5,870 bases of DNA from Candidatus Methanogasteraceae archaeon UBA261 (GTDB lineage Archaea; Halobacteriota; Methanosarcinia; Methanosarcinales; Methanogasteraceae), in the NCBI GenBank assembly GCA_002506015.1, contig DAWR01000011.1:1-5870 (forward strand), read 5' to 3'. Below the pieces are notes generated by a model. The model saw only the letters and a list, made by a program, of their open reading frames with translations, was not told the DNA's origin and ran no database searches. A program made the position numbers and the translations under genes. Positions 1 to 5,870 of the stretch are shown here, one piece after another. Within the stretch, counting starts at the first letter, position 1. Each line of letters opens with the position of its first letter.

Positions 1-10
1 GGAAACTACC

Positions 11-775
11 TTGGATTTTAGAAACTATGAAACCCATGGCAACCGGAAAGGGACGCCCGTGGTTCTGATACATGGTCTCGGCACAGACCATTCTATGTGG
101 GATTGCCAGATACGGAAATATCCGGAGATTGCGATCTTCTCAATCGTTCCTGATGTGAGATGGCATGGTATGTCTACGGGTGCGGGGCGGTTTCAAATCG
201 AAGACTGTGCCCGCGATATTGCAGAGATTCTTGAGTATGAGAGTCTGAAACGCGCCTCGATTGTCGGGGTGAGCATGGGCGGACTCATAGCCCAGCAGTT
301 CGCAATCGATTTTCAGGAAAGAGTCGAAAAACTCGTAATCGTCGATAGTTTCAGCAGCATCGGTGGATCTGCGATGCGGTTCAACAGCAAGCTTGCATTG
401 CTCATGGCGAAACTCTTTTCCAAGGCAGCCCTGATAAAATTTATAAACTCCGCATATCGAGGAAGAGGAGAGGAGCTGCAAAAGATACGGGAATATTTCA
501 GGGAACCGATATTGGCACAGGAGATGAACAAAATCGCAAAGGTGAGAGAAGAGGTGAATAGGTTTGATGTGCTCTACGAACTCAGGACTGTTCGGGCGCC
601 CACACTGGTTCTCGTTGGCGATCGCAATGGAAAAATGGCAATTAGAATGGCAAAAGAGACAGTAAAACATATCAAAAATGCACGATTCGAGGTCTTGAAG
701 GGGGGAGGGGATCCTTCGAACATGATGGTTCCGGATCTATTCGATTGTAAGGTCACGGAATTCATCAAACGGTGA
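11..775 (+). CDS. alpha/beta-hydrolase-fold protein, likely catalytically altered (His replaced by Asp)
   Basis: A 254-residue cytoplasmic protein of the alpha/beta hydrolase superfamily, with no signal peptide or membrane segment. Seen in order: PVVLIHGLG (residues 16-24), the HG oxyanion-hole motif; GVSMGG (86-91), the nucleophile elbow with Ser88; a helical lid region (about 120-185); and PTLVLVGD (197-204), whose Asp204 fits the catalytic acid. In the family the catalytic His follows a late strand in a context like GGGHPSN; here it reads GGGDPSN, so Asp234 (codon GAT, 710-712) stands where His is expected. Ordinary esterase or peroxidase activity is therefore doubtful; a binding or scaffold role is possible. 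The start is uncertain: 11 is a TTG without a clear Shine-Dalgarno, and the frame stays open to the window edge, so the true start may lie upstream. The stop overlaps the ribosome-binding site of the kinase gene six bases downstream, which implies one operon. Substrate unknown. Confidence 0.85.
   Translation: MDFRNYETHGNRKGTPVVLIHGLGTDHSMWDCQIRKYPEIAIFSIVPDVRWHGMSTGAGRFQIEDCARDIAEILEYESLKRASIVGVSMGGLIAQQFAIDFQERVEKLVIVDSFSSIGGSAMRFNSKLALLMAKLFSKAALIKFINSAYRGRGEELQKIREYFREPILAQEMNKIAKVREEVNRFDVLYELRTVRAPTLVLVGDRNGKMAIRMAKETVKHIKNARFEVLKGGGDPSNMMVPDLFDCKVTEFIKR
771..775 (+). promoter_or_regulatory. Shine-Dalgarno of kinase 1, overlapping the hydrolase stop codon
   Basis: GGTGA, a match to the archaeal 16S anti-Shine-Dalgarno, sits six bases before ATG 782. 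It contains the TGA stop of the hydrolase (773-775), which suggests translational coupling. It also decides the kinase start: ATG 777 is in another frame and too close. Confidence 0.7.
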
Positions 776-781
776 CATGTC

Positions 782-2500
782 ATGTCCCACAAGAGACTCA
801 CAATTCTCGTAATCGCCGCGCTGCTCATCGTCGTTGTACTGGGCATGGGGTACGCCACCAACCGGGAAGTGGAGAAGATCGTGCGTCAGCAGTCCAATGA
901 GCAGCAAATGCTTCTCACCAGGCAATCTGCCGCAGGAATCGAGGCTTTTCTCGATGAAAAGACCGTTTTAATCGAGGTTTTGGCAACAGAGGTGGTGGAC
1001 GTCTCGCCAGAGAACATGACGCCGTATTTTATGACGGTTTACAACAAATCAAGCGGTTTTTCGTCGATCGGGTTTGTGAACAGCAACGGCGTGATTGTGA
1101 CCGGTTACCCTCCGGAAGACGCGGCGATCGGGCTGGATCTATACGCAACAAAGAGAAACGCACAATTCGATCGTGCCAGAGAGAGTAAAGAGATATACAC
1201 CACCCGTCCGGTGCCGCTGGTTCAGGGCGGCGTCGGATCGAACGTCGGGGTGCCGATATATTCGGGCGGCGAGTTTAAGGGAGTCGTATTCGCAGTGATC
1301 GAGATATCCACACTTTCCGCACGTTTTCTTGCCGATACTGTTCCGAAAGGGCATGGACATACATACATGATCACCAAATCAGGGCGGTGCCTCTACGATG
1401 GCACACACAGAGGAATCATCAGCGAAAAATACATTGGACTCCTGTGCGAGAACGATTCATCTTATGCGGACGTGTTAAGGGATCAGATGCCAGGAGATGA
1501 GGGTGTTGGCTATTATTTCGATGAAGATACCGGGAAACCGATGGTCGTGACATATACACCGGTCGTCTGGCGTGGTCGTATCTGGTCGGTTGCCACCGCA
1601 GTTCCTGCAAGCGAGGCAGAGGCACTGGTGCGTTCCGTCTATCAGAAGCAGATACTATTCATACTACTCGTCATCGCAATCATCCTTGCCGGAAGTGGCG
1701 GAATCGTTTTAATCTACTCCAAATGGAACAAAGAACTGGAAAAGGAGGTTGAGAAGAAGACTGATGATCTGAGAAGATCGAATATGGAACTTGCATCAGC
1801 AAATACTAAATTGAAAGAACTTGACCGGTTGAAATCCGAGTTCGTCTCGATGGTATCCCACGAACTTAAGACCCCGCTCACGTCCATGAAGATCTCGATG
1901 GATGTTTTAAAGTCACTATCAGGCTCTGAGAAGGATGCTGACACAGAACAGGAGATGTTTCAGATCATCGATCGGAGTGTCGAGCGTCAGAGCCGGCTTG
2001 TTGGAGATCTACTTGATATATCCAGAATCGAGACTGGAAACCTGAAACTTGGTCTTGAACCGGTTGATCTCTGTGAGATCATCAGGGAATCGACAGAGAG
2101 CATGAAAAAGATAGCAGATGAACAACAAATTCCGATTTACACAGATATGGATTGTGAATCAATGCAGATCACAGGAGACTATGACCGGCTGGTGCAGGTC
2201 TTCGTGAATCTCATCGGAAATGCACTGAAGTTCACAGAGAAAGGCGAGATCCGTATTCAGGCGCGGACTGTGGATGGGCATCCAGAGATCAGGGTCAGCG
2301 ACACCGGAATCGGGATTTCGCCAGAGGAGCTGGACCGGGTATTCGATAAGTTCCATCAGGTCGATAGCGGACTGACACGCGAGGTCGGCGGCAGCGGGCT
2401 TGGACTTGCGATCTGCAAGGGGATAATCGAGGGGCACGGCGGGACAATCCGGGCTGAGAGCAAGGTCGGGGAAGGGAGTACGTTTGTGATTGTGCTGTGA
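782..2500 (+). CDS. membrane sensor histidine kinase 1 (double-Cache/CHASE-like sensor, HisKA, HATPase)
   Basis: A 572-residue hybrid-free sensor kinase. TM1 spans residues about 6-24 and TM2 about 290-312, flanking an extracytoplasmic domain of roughly 260 residues. This domain carries YPPED....GLDL (109-120), PVPLVQGG (143-150), a VPIY strand (157-160) and a membrane-proximal YYFDEDTG...YTPVVW part (244-263), as in double-Cache or CHASE-type sensors. A charged coiled-coil stretch (315-350) follows TM2; I see no clear HAMP domain. The HisKA box SHELKTP gives the phospho-acceptor His360. The ATPase domain has the N box (Asn476, Asn480), G1 box DTGIG (507-511), F box (FDKF, 521-524) and G2 box GGSGLGLA (536-543), so the kinase should be active. 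No receiver domain or response regulator is present in the window. It is translated from a site overlapping the preceding hydrolase stop. The ligand is unknown. It is collinear, without gaps, with the kinase at 2977. Confidence 0.95.
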   Translation: MSHKRLTILVIAALLIVVVLGMGYATNREVEKIVRQQSNEQQMLLTRQSAAGIEAFLDEKTVLIEVLATEVVDVSPENMTPYFMTVYNKSSGFSSIGFVNSNGVIVTGYPPEDAAIGLDLYATKRNAQFDRARESKEIYTTRPVPLVQGGVGSNVGVPIYSGGEFKGVVFAVIEISTLSARFLADTVPKGHGHTYMITKSGRCLYDGTHRGIISEKYIGLLCENDSSYADVLRDQMPGDEGVGYYFDEDTGKPMVVTYTPVVWRGRIWSVATAVPASEAEALVRSVYQKQILFILLVIAIILAGSGGIVLIYSKWNKELEKEVEKKTDDLRRSNMELASANTKLKELDRLKSEFVSMVSHELKTPLTSMKISMDVLKSLSGSEKDADTEQEMFQIIDRSVERQSRLVGDLLDISRIETGNLKLGLEPVDLCEIIRESTESMKKIADEQQIPIYTDMDCESMQITGDYDRLVQVFVNLIGNALKFTEKGEIRIQARTVDGHPEIRVSDTGIGISPEELDRVFDKFHQVDSGLTREVGGSGLGLAICKGIIEGHGGTIRAESKVGEGSTFVIVL

Positions 2501-2966
2501 GACCGCCTGAAAAGTTGAGAAACCGGTCACATTCGAATGACTTCAGCAGCAATAGAAACTCTGTGATGTGGCTCAACAACATGCTTGCGTCGCTCCCAAC
2601 GAAACTCTTTTCCAATACCCCCTGATAAAACTTATAAACCCTACACATCGAGGAAGAGGAGAGGAGATGCGGAAGATGCGGGAATATTTCAGAGAACAGA
2701 TACTGACACCGGAGATGAAACATCTCAGGAAGGTGAGGGAAGAAGTGAACAGATTTTGTGCACGTTGCGAACTTGTGACTGTTCGGGCGCCCACAGTGGT
2801 TCTCGCTTGCAACCGTCATGAAACGACGGCGATTAAGATGGTAGAAGAGACTGCAAAACAGATCAATGATGCACGGTTTTGGGTCTCGAAGGGAGGCGTG
2901 GATCCTTCGAACATGGTGGCTCCCGATCTCCTTGATTGCAGGGTCATGGAATCCATCAAACGGTGA
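2501..2966 (+). pseudogene. decayed second copy of the alpha/beta hydrolase (5'-truncated, frameshifted)
   Basis: Remnant of a paralogue of the hydrolase at 11-775. It starts directly after the stop of kinase 1; firm similarity begins at 2542 (FSS, matching residues 114-116), and a weaker EKL match lies at 2509-2517. The first 105-113 codons, with the HG motif and the Ser nucleophile, are absent. One base is missing in the C-rich stretch about 2615-2622 compared with the intact copy, giving TGA at 2623-2625; similarity then continues in another frame from LIKLIN to SIKR. Over those 114 residues I count 71 identities (62%). The acid Asp is now Asn (LACNRH), while Asp at the usual His position is shared (GGVDPSN). 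A 132-codon open frame (2568-2966) remains, but its first 18 or so residues are out of the hydrolase frame. A functional hydrolase is very unlikely. Its 3' end supplies the ribosome-binding site of kinase 2. Confidence 0.85.
2962..2966 (+). promoter_or_regulatory. Shine-Dalgarno of kinase 2, kept at the end of the hydrolase remnant
   Basis: GGTGA, the same motif and the same overlap with a TGA stop (2964-2966) as in copy 1. The spacer to ATG 2977 is 10 bases instead of 6, which may lower initiation. It supports 2977, not the upstream ATG 2866, as the start. Confidence 0.6.
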
Positions 2967-2976
2967 CAATTGGGTT

Positions 2977-4695
2977 ATGTCGCACAAAAGACTCACAACC
3001 CTTGCCGTCGCCGCGTTGCTAATCGTCGTTGTGATGTGGCTTGGATATGCCACCAACCGCGAGGTGGTGGGGGTTGTGCATCAGCAGTTCAATGAGCAGC
3101 AATTGCTGCTTGCCAGACAATCTGCTGCAGGAATCGAGAGTTTTCTCGAAGAAAAAACCAATCTAATCGAGGTGCTGGCTGAGAATTCCCAGGATATGTC
3201 ACCAGATGGCATGGCACGGAGTTTTATACCCGTTTATCATAAATCCAGCGGTTTCTTTGCGATTCAATTCATAAATAGTACCGGTGTGGTAGTATCAGGC
3301 TACCCTGCAGAAGATACACCGGTCGGATTCGATCTGTACGCGGCGAACAGAAGTTGGCCATTCGACGTTGCAAGGGATTGCAAAGAGATATGTATCACAG
3401 ACCCGGTGCCGCTCTTTGAAGGCGGGCTCGGTTCATACGCATGGGTGCCGGTGTACGATGATGATGAATTTAAAGGCGTGATACTTGCAGTTATCAAAAT
3501 ATCCACGCTCTCTGATCGGTTCCTTATCGATGCCATACCCAAAGGGCAGGGATATCTGTACATGATCGATCACTCAGGACGTTCGTTGTATGATGGGGTG
3601 CATGAGGGGACGATCGGTGAAAGGTACATCGGGAGTTTCTGTGCCAATGATTCGTCTTATGCAGATATCTTGCGGGAGCAGATGCAGGGAAAGGAGGGAA
3701 CTGGTTATTATTTTGACGAAATTACAGGAGAACGGCAGATCGTGGCATACACGCCGGTCGTCTGGGGTGACCGTGTCTGGTCGGTGGCTGCAAGCGTTCC
3801 CGCAAGCAAGGCAGGAGAACTGATACGCCGGGTTTACAGGGGGCAGATACTCTTCGTCGCAATCGTAATCGCAATCATCCTTGCAGGAAGTGGCGGAATC
3901 ATTCTGATATTCTCCGGATGGAACCGAGAGCTTGAAAAAGAGGTTGTGAAGAAGACCGACGACCTGAAAAGGTCAAATATGGGACTTGCATCGGCAAACA
4001 CCCGATTGGGGGAACTTGACCGGCTGAAATCCGAGTTCGTCTCGATGGTCTCCCACGAACTCAAGACGCCGCTCACATCGATAAAAATCTCGATGGATGT
4101 TTTAAAGTCGCTCTCAGGCTCCGGAAAGGATACTGACACAGAAAAGGAGATGCTACAGATCATCGACCGCAGCATCGGGAGGCAGAAGAGACTCGTTAGT
4201 GATCTCCTCGATATATCCAGAATAGAGACCGGAAACATGAAATTTAATCTTGAGACAGTGGATCTCTACGAAATCATCCGAGAATCGACAGAAAGCATGA
4301 AAAATATAGCAGATAAAACTGGAATTTTGATTCACACCGATCTAAAAGGAGAATCGATGCAGATCACCGGCGACTATGACCGGCTGGTGCAGGTCTTCGT
4401 GAATCTCATCGGAAATGCACTGAAGTTCACAGATAAAGGCGAGATCCGCATTCAGGCGCGGACTGTGGATGGGCATCTCGAGATAAGGGTCAGCGACACC
4501 GGAATCGGGATTCCGCCAGAGGAGCTGGACCGGGTATTCGATAAGTTCCACCAGGTCGATAGCGGGCTGACGCGCGAGGTCGGCGGCAGCGGGCTTGGGC
4601 TTGCGATCTGCAAGGGGATAATTGAGGGGCACGGCGGGACAATCAGGGCTGAGAGCGAGTTTGGGAAAGGGAGCGCGTTTGTGATTATGCTGTGA
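2977..4695 (+). CDS. membrane sensor histidine kinase 2, tandem paralogue of kinase 1
   Basis: A 572-residue sensor kinase with the same architecture and residue numbering as kinase 1: TM1 (about 6-24), extracytoplasmic double-Cache/CHASE-like domain (about 30-288), TM2 (about 290-312), coiled coil, HisKA with His360 in SHELKTP, and an ATPase domain with Asn476/Asn480, DTGIG (507-511) and GGSGLGLA (536-543). All catalytic motifs are intact. The frame stays open upstream to ATG 2866, but I chose 2977: MSHKRLT matches the start of kinase 1, GGTGA lies upstream, and the extra 37 residues are out-of-frame hydrolase remnant. By hand count 62% of residues 31-290, 79% of 291-460 and 93% of 461-572 match kinase 1. 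The sensor differs in charge at several sites, for example TRP to TDP (141-143) and SGGE to DDDE (161-164), so a different signal is likely. The upstream hydrolase is dead and no response regulator is adjacent. Transcription may come from the upstream operon. Confidence 0.95.
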   Translation: MSHKRLTTLAVAALLIVVVMWLGYATNREVVGVVHQQFNEQQLLLARQSAAGIESFLEEKTNLIEVLAENSQDMSPDGMARSFIPVYHKSSGFFAIQFINSTGVVVSGYPAEDTPVGFDLYAANRSWPFDVARDCKEICITDPVPLFEGGLGSYAWVPVYDDDEFKGVILAVIKISTLSDRFLIDAIPKGQGYLYMIDHSGRSLYDGVHEGTIGERYIGSFCANDSSYADILREQMQGKEGTGYYFDEITGERQIVAYTPVVWGDRVWSVAASVPASKAGELIRRVYRGQILFVAIVIAIILAGSGGIILIFSGWNRELEKEVVKKTDDLKRSNMGLASANTRLGELDRLKSEFVSMVSHELKTPLTSIKISMDVLKSLSGSGKDTDTEKEMLQIIDRSIGRQKRLVSDLLDISRIETGNMKFNLETVDLYEIIRESTESMKNIADKTGILIHTDLKGESMQITGDYDRLVQVFVNLIGNALKFTDKGEIRIQARTVDGHLEIRVSDTGIGIPPEELDRVFDKFHQVDSGLTREVGGSGLGLAICKGIIEGHGGTIRAESEFGKGSAFVIML

Positions 4696-4707
4696 AGAGC
4701 GAAAATC

Positions 4708-4740
4708 GGGCTTTTTCTGACCCAACTTTGAGAGCTCAAA
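4708..4740 (+). terminator. possible transcription terminator after kinase 2
   Basis: Thirteen bases after the kinase stop lies GGG-CTTTTTCTGA-CCC (4708-4723), which contains a T5 run (4712-4716) of the kind that ends archaeal transcripts. A perfect inverted repeat TTTGAG-AG-CTCAAA follows (4727-4740). Neither is a strong terminator by itself; the position fits the end of the kinase transcript. Confidence 0.35.
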
Positions 4741-4830
4741 TCTCCCTGAAAATCGATGGCTGTAGCCACACTTTCACAAAATTCCATCCCATTTTTCACT
4801 AAGTGTCTGTAATTAAATTAAGGTAGCATC

Positions 4831-4839
4831 TTTATATAG
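4831..4839 (+). promoter_or_regulatory. TATA-box-like element in the gap before the transposase
   Basis: TTTATATAG is a good match to the archaeal TATA consensus, but it lies about 150 bases before the transposase ATG, so it would give a long leader or serve an unseen transcript. A second AT run, GTATATATATAA, follows at 4852-4863. The gap 4696-4986 (291 bases) holds no convincing gene; otherwise I see only the terminator candidate and a short inverted repeat (TCAGA-TTTAG-TCTGA, 4874-4888). Confidence 0.35.
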
Positions 4840-4933
4840 TTGTACTTCTCAGTATATATATAACTTGACTTTGTCAGATTTAGTCTGAACCCCTCGTAAT
4901 CCACACTCATCTATCATACGTACAGTAGTTAGG

Positions 4934-4941
4934 TATATTAA
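4934..4941 (+). promoter_or_regulatory. candidate TATA box of the transposase gene
   Basis: TATATTAA lies about 50 bases before ATG 4987, so initiation about 25 bases downstream would leave a leader of roughly 25 bases. A purine-rich GAGGGA (4978-4983) precedes the ATG with only a three-base gap. This is a plausible own promoter for the insertion sequence; the evidence is positional only. Confidence 0.35.
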
Positions 4942-4986
4942 TACTATCCCCCACATAAAGTCCATCCACCAATAAACGAGGGAATA

Positions 4987-5870
4987 ATGGATGGCATAAA
5001 CTTTAACTTAGACACCAGAGATCTGTTCGGGATATTCAATAAATTGAGGCGTGTCTGTGGCAGACATACCTCATACTTCCGCAGCAAAACCCGTAGCGCC
5101 GCTACCCAGTCGTTTAAATACATTCAGGGAAAATTTATCGAGCAAGGACGCGGTAACATGACAGAGTATGCCAAAGTCATTCCGGGCTGCAACAACCAGT
5201 CGCTTCAGAATGCAGTCTCCGAGTCTTCATGGGACGTGCGACCGGTAATCGACCGTATTAGAGAGAGATGTGACCGAATTAATCGGGGATCCGGTCAATG
5301 GCTCCATTCATGTAGACGAATCGGGATTTGTGAAGAAGGGAACGGAGTCTGTCGGTGTAGCAAGCCAGTACTGCGGTCGTCTCGGAAAGGTCGAGAACTG
5401 TCAGGTTGGCGTCTTTCTCGGATATACGAACGGAGCCCGACCGTTCCCTGATCGATGAAGCAATTTACCTCCCAAAAAGTTGGGCAGAGGATTGGGAACG
5501 TCGTGAAAAGTGCGGTGTTCCGGAATATGTCGTGTTCAAGACGAAAGCCGAGCTTGCATTGGAGATGATCCTCCACGCGAGGGACAACGGTGTTCCATTC
5601 GGATGGGTCGGGATGGATTGTTTCTACGGAGAGCAACCGTGGCTTCGGAATGAAATTGATGCCAAAGGGATTGTATATATTGCAGATATACCAGTTGACA
5701 CTCGCGTCTGGTTGAATAAGCCAGAAACAGGGATACCAGAGAGAAAAGGAGATCGCGGACGCATTCCAACGAAAGAGAGGGTGCGGATGGTGTTCCGGAT
5801 CCAATCGAGGTGAGGAATCTTAAGGATCAACTGGATGCGGAGCAAGGGAACCATGTCTTTGTTAGAGACA
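4987..5870 (+). pseudogene. IS701-like DDE transposase, three frameshifts, 3' end cut by the window
   Basis: Read across frames this is one continuous transposase. Frame A (4987 to about 5265) gives the N-terminal part, with NMTEYAKVIPG and SESSWDVRPVIDRI. Frame B (about 5264-5437) gives GDPVNGSIHVDESGF, CGRLGKVENCQVGVF and LGYTNG; Asp at 5315-5317 is the first catalytic Asp. Frame C (about 5438-5783) gives RSLIDEAIYLPKSW, FKTKAELALEM and GWVGMDCFYGE, with the second Asp at 5616-5618, then IADIPVDTRVWL and GRIPTKERV. Frame B resumes (about 5784-5870) with DGVPDPIEVRNLKDQLD and HVFVRD. The breaks are in a GA repeat (5261-5268), a C run (5436-5438) and near 5783. The third catalytic residue (Glu) would lie beyond the window. 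The element is probably immobile unless a helper copy acts on it. The family assignment rests on motif recall. Confidence 0.85.
5046..5072 (+). other. stem-loop near the 5' end of the transposase reading frame
   Basis: Two 12-base arms (5046-5057 and 5061-5072) around a TGG loop pair with one C-A mismatch and one G-U wobble. In mRNA this would form a firm hairpin about 60 bases after the start codon. Some insertion sequences use early hairpins to damp transposase expression from outside transcripts; whether this one does is unknown. Confidence 0.5.

Larger units (their letters stand above)
350..2500 (+). repeat. tandem duplication, copy 1 (hydrolase 3' part + kinase 1)
   Basis: Upstream member of a direct repeat with a period of about 2.19 kb. 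It runs from codon 114 of the hydrolase to the kinase stop. Within the kinase genes the offset is exactly 2195 bases from start to stop; within the hydrolase part it is 2191-2192. Weaker similarity may extend left to about 326 (the codons for EKL). Confidence 0.9.
2542..4695 (+). repeat. tandem duplication, copy 2 (hydrolase remnant + kinase 2)
   Basis: Downstream member of the 2.19-kb direct repeat. The kinase part matches copy 1 without a gap. The hydrolase part has one net base lost, and the gap between hydrolase stop and kinase start is four bases longer (10 rather than 6). Divergence is uneven: strongest in the hydrolase and sensor parts, weakest in the last 324 bases. Confidence 0.9.
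4884..5870 (+). mobile_element. IS701-like insertion sequence, 3' part beyond the window
   Basis: The element is defined by its transposase reading frames; its right end is outside the window, so the terminal inverted repeats cannot be compared. The left end is a guess: IS701-type elements are known to duplicate a short YTAR-like target, and a TTAG stands at 4880-4883, just before TCTGAACCCC. Any point between about 4700 and 4980 remains possible. The element lies downstream of both kinases and does not interrupt them. Confidence 0.4.

Noticed and set aside
2866..2976. An ATG at 2866 in frame with kinase 2 would add 37 residues to its N-terminus.
   Set aside because: The added part is out-of-frame hydrolase remnant, kinase 1 begins with the same MSHKRLT as residue 38 onward, and GGTGA sits before ATG 2977.
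2295..3056. A 253-codon open frame on the minus strand across the end of kinase 1 and the remnant.
   Set aside because: It is antisense to conserved coding DNA, has no recognisable motif, and a similar minus-strand frame at 140-670 exists simply because the two regions are homologous.
350..4695. The repeat as an assembly artefact.
   Set aside because: The copies differ at many bases throughout, including a frameshift and a changed spacer, so they are real paralogues rather than a collapsed or duplicated contig.
4452..4799. A 115-codon minus-strand frame starting in the gap after kinase 2.
   Set aside because: Most of it is the antisense of the ATPase domain; no ribosome-binding site or family motif is visible.
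4851..4864. The TATATATA run as a specific operator or origin element.
   Set aside because: It is a simple AT run in AT-rich intergenic DNA, with no repeats or partner sites around it.
5261..5440. Programmed frameshifting in the transposase.
   Set aside because: Three shifts would be needed, not one, and the sites do not look like the usual slippery heptamers; decay or sequence error explains them better.

Overview
The window looks archaeal, most likely a euryarchaeote of the methanogen/ANME type (Methanomicrobia in the broad sense; inferred, not proven). The grounds are GGTGA Shine-Dalgarno motifs, TATA-like boxes (TTTATATAG) in the only sizeable intergenic gap, a possible TTG start, and an IS701-like transposase of a type common in Methanosarcina-like genomes. 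No rRNA, tRNA or CRISPR array is visible.

Layout, all on the + strand: (1) an alpha/beta-hydrolase-fold protein (11-775) whose usual catalytic histidine position is aspartate; (2) six bases later, a membrane sensor histidine kinase (782-2500, 572 aa) with an extracytoplasmic double-Cache/CHASE-like sensor; (3) a decayed second copy of the hydrolase (about 2501-2966), with its 5' third missing and one frameshift; (4) a second sensor kinase (2977-4695), also 572 aa and aligned to the first without a gap; (5) an AT-rich gap (4696-4986) with a possible terminator and several TATA-like boxes; (6) an IS701-like transposase (4987 to the window edge) broken by three frameshifts.

Items 1-4 are a tandem duplication of a hydrolase-kinase module. 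By hand count the two copies share about 62% of residues in the hydrolase C-terminal part and in the sensor domain, 79% in the TM2/HisKA part and 93% in the ATPase domain. The last 324 bases of the kinase genes are about 94% identical in DNA. This fits one old duplication, divergence of the sensors, and later homogenisation of the catalytic 3' ends by gene conversion.

How the genes may work together (inference): each kinase reads an extracellular signal through its own diverged sensor and autophosphorylates at H360. No response regulator is in the window, so the partner is elsewhere. The hydrolase is translationally linked to kinase 1: the kinase's ribosome-binding site overlaps the hydrolase stop codon. 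Loss of the catalytic His suggests it may bind a ligand or protein rather than act as an ordinary hydrolase, a speculative parallel to RsbQ-RsbP in Bacillus. The hydrolase copy in front of kinase 2 is dead, but its 3' end still supplies the kinase's ribosome-binding site.
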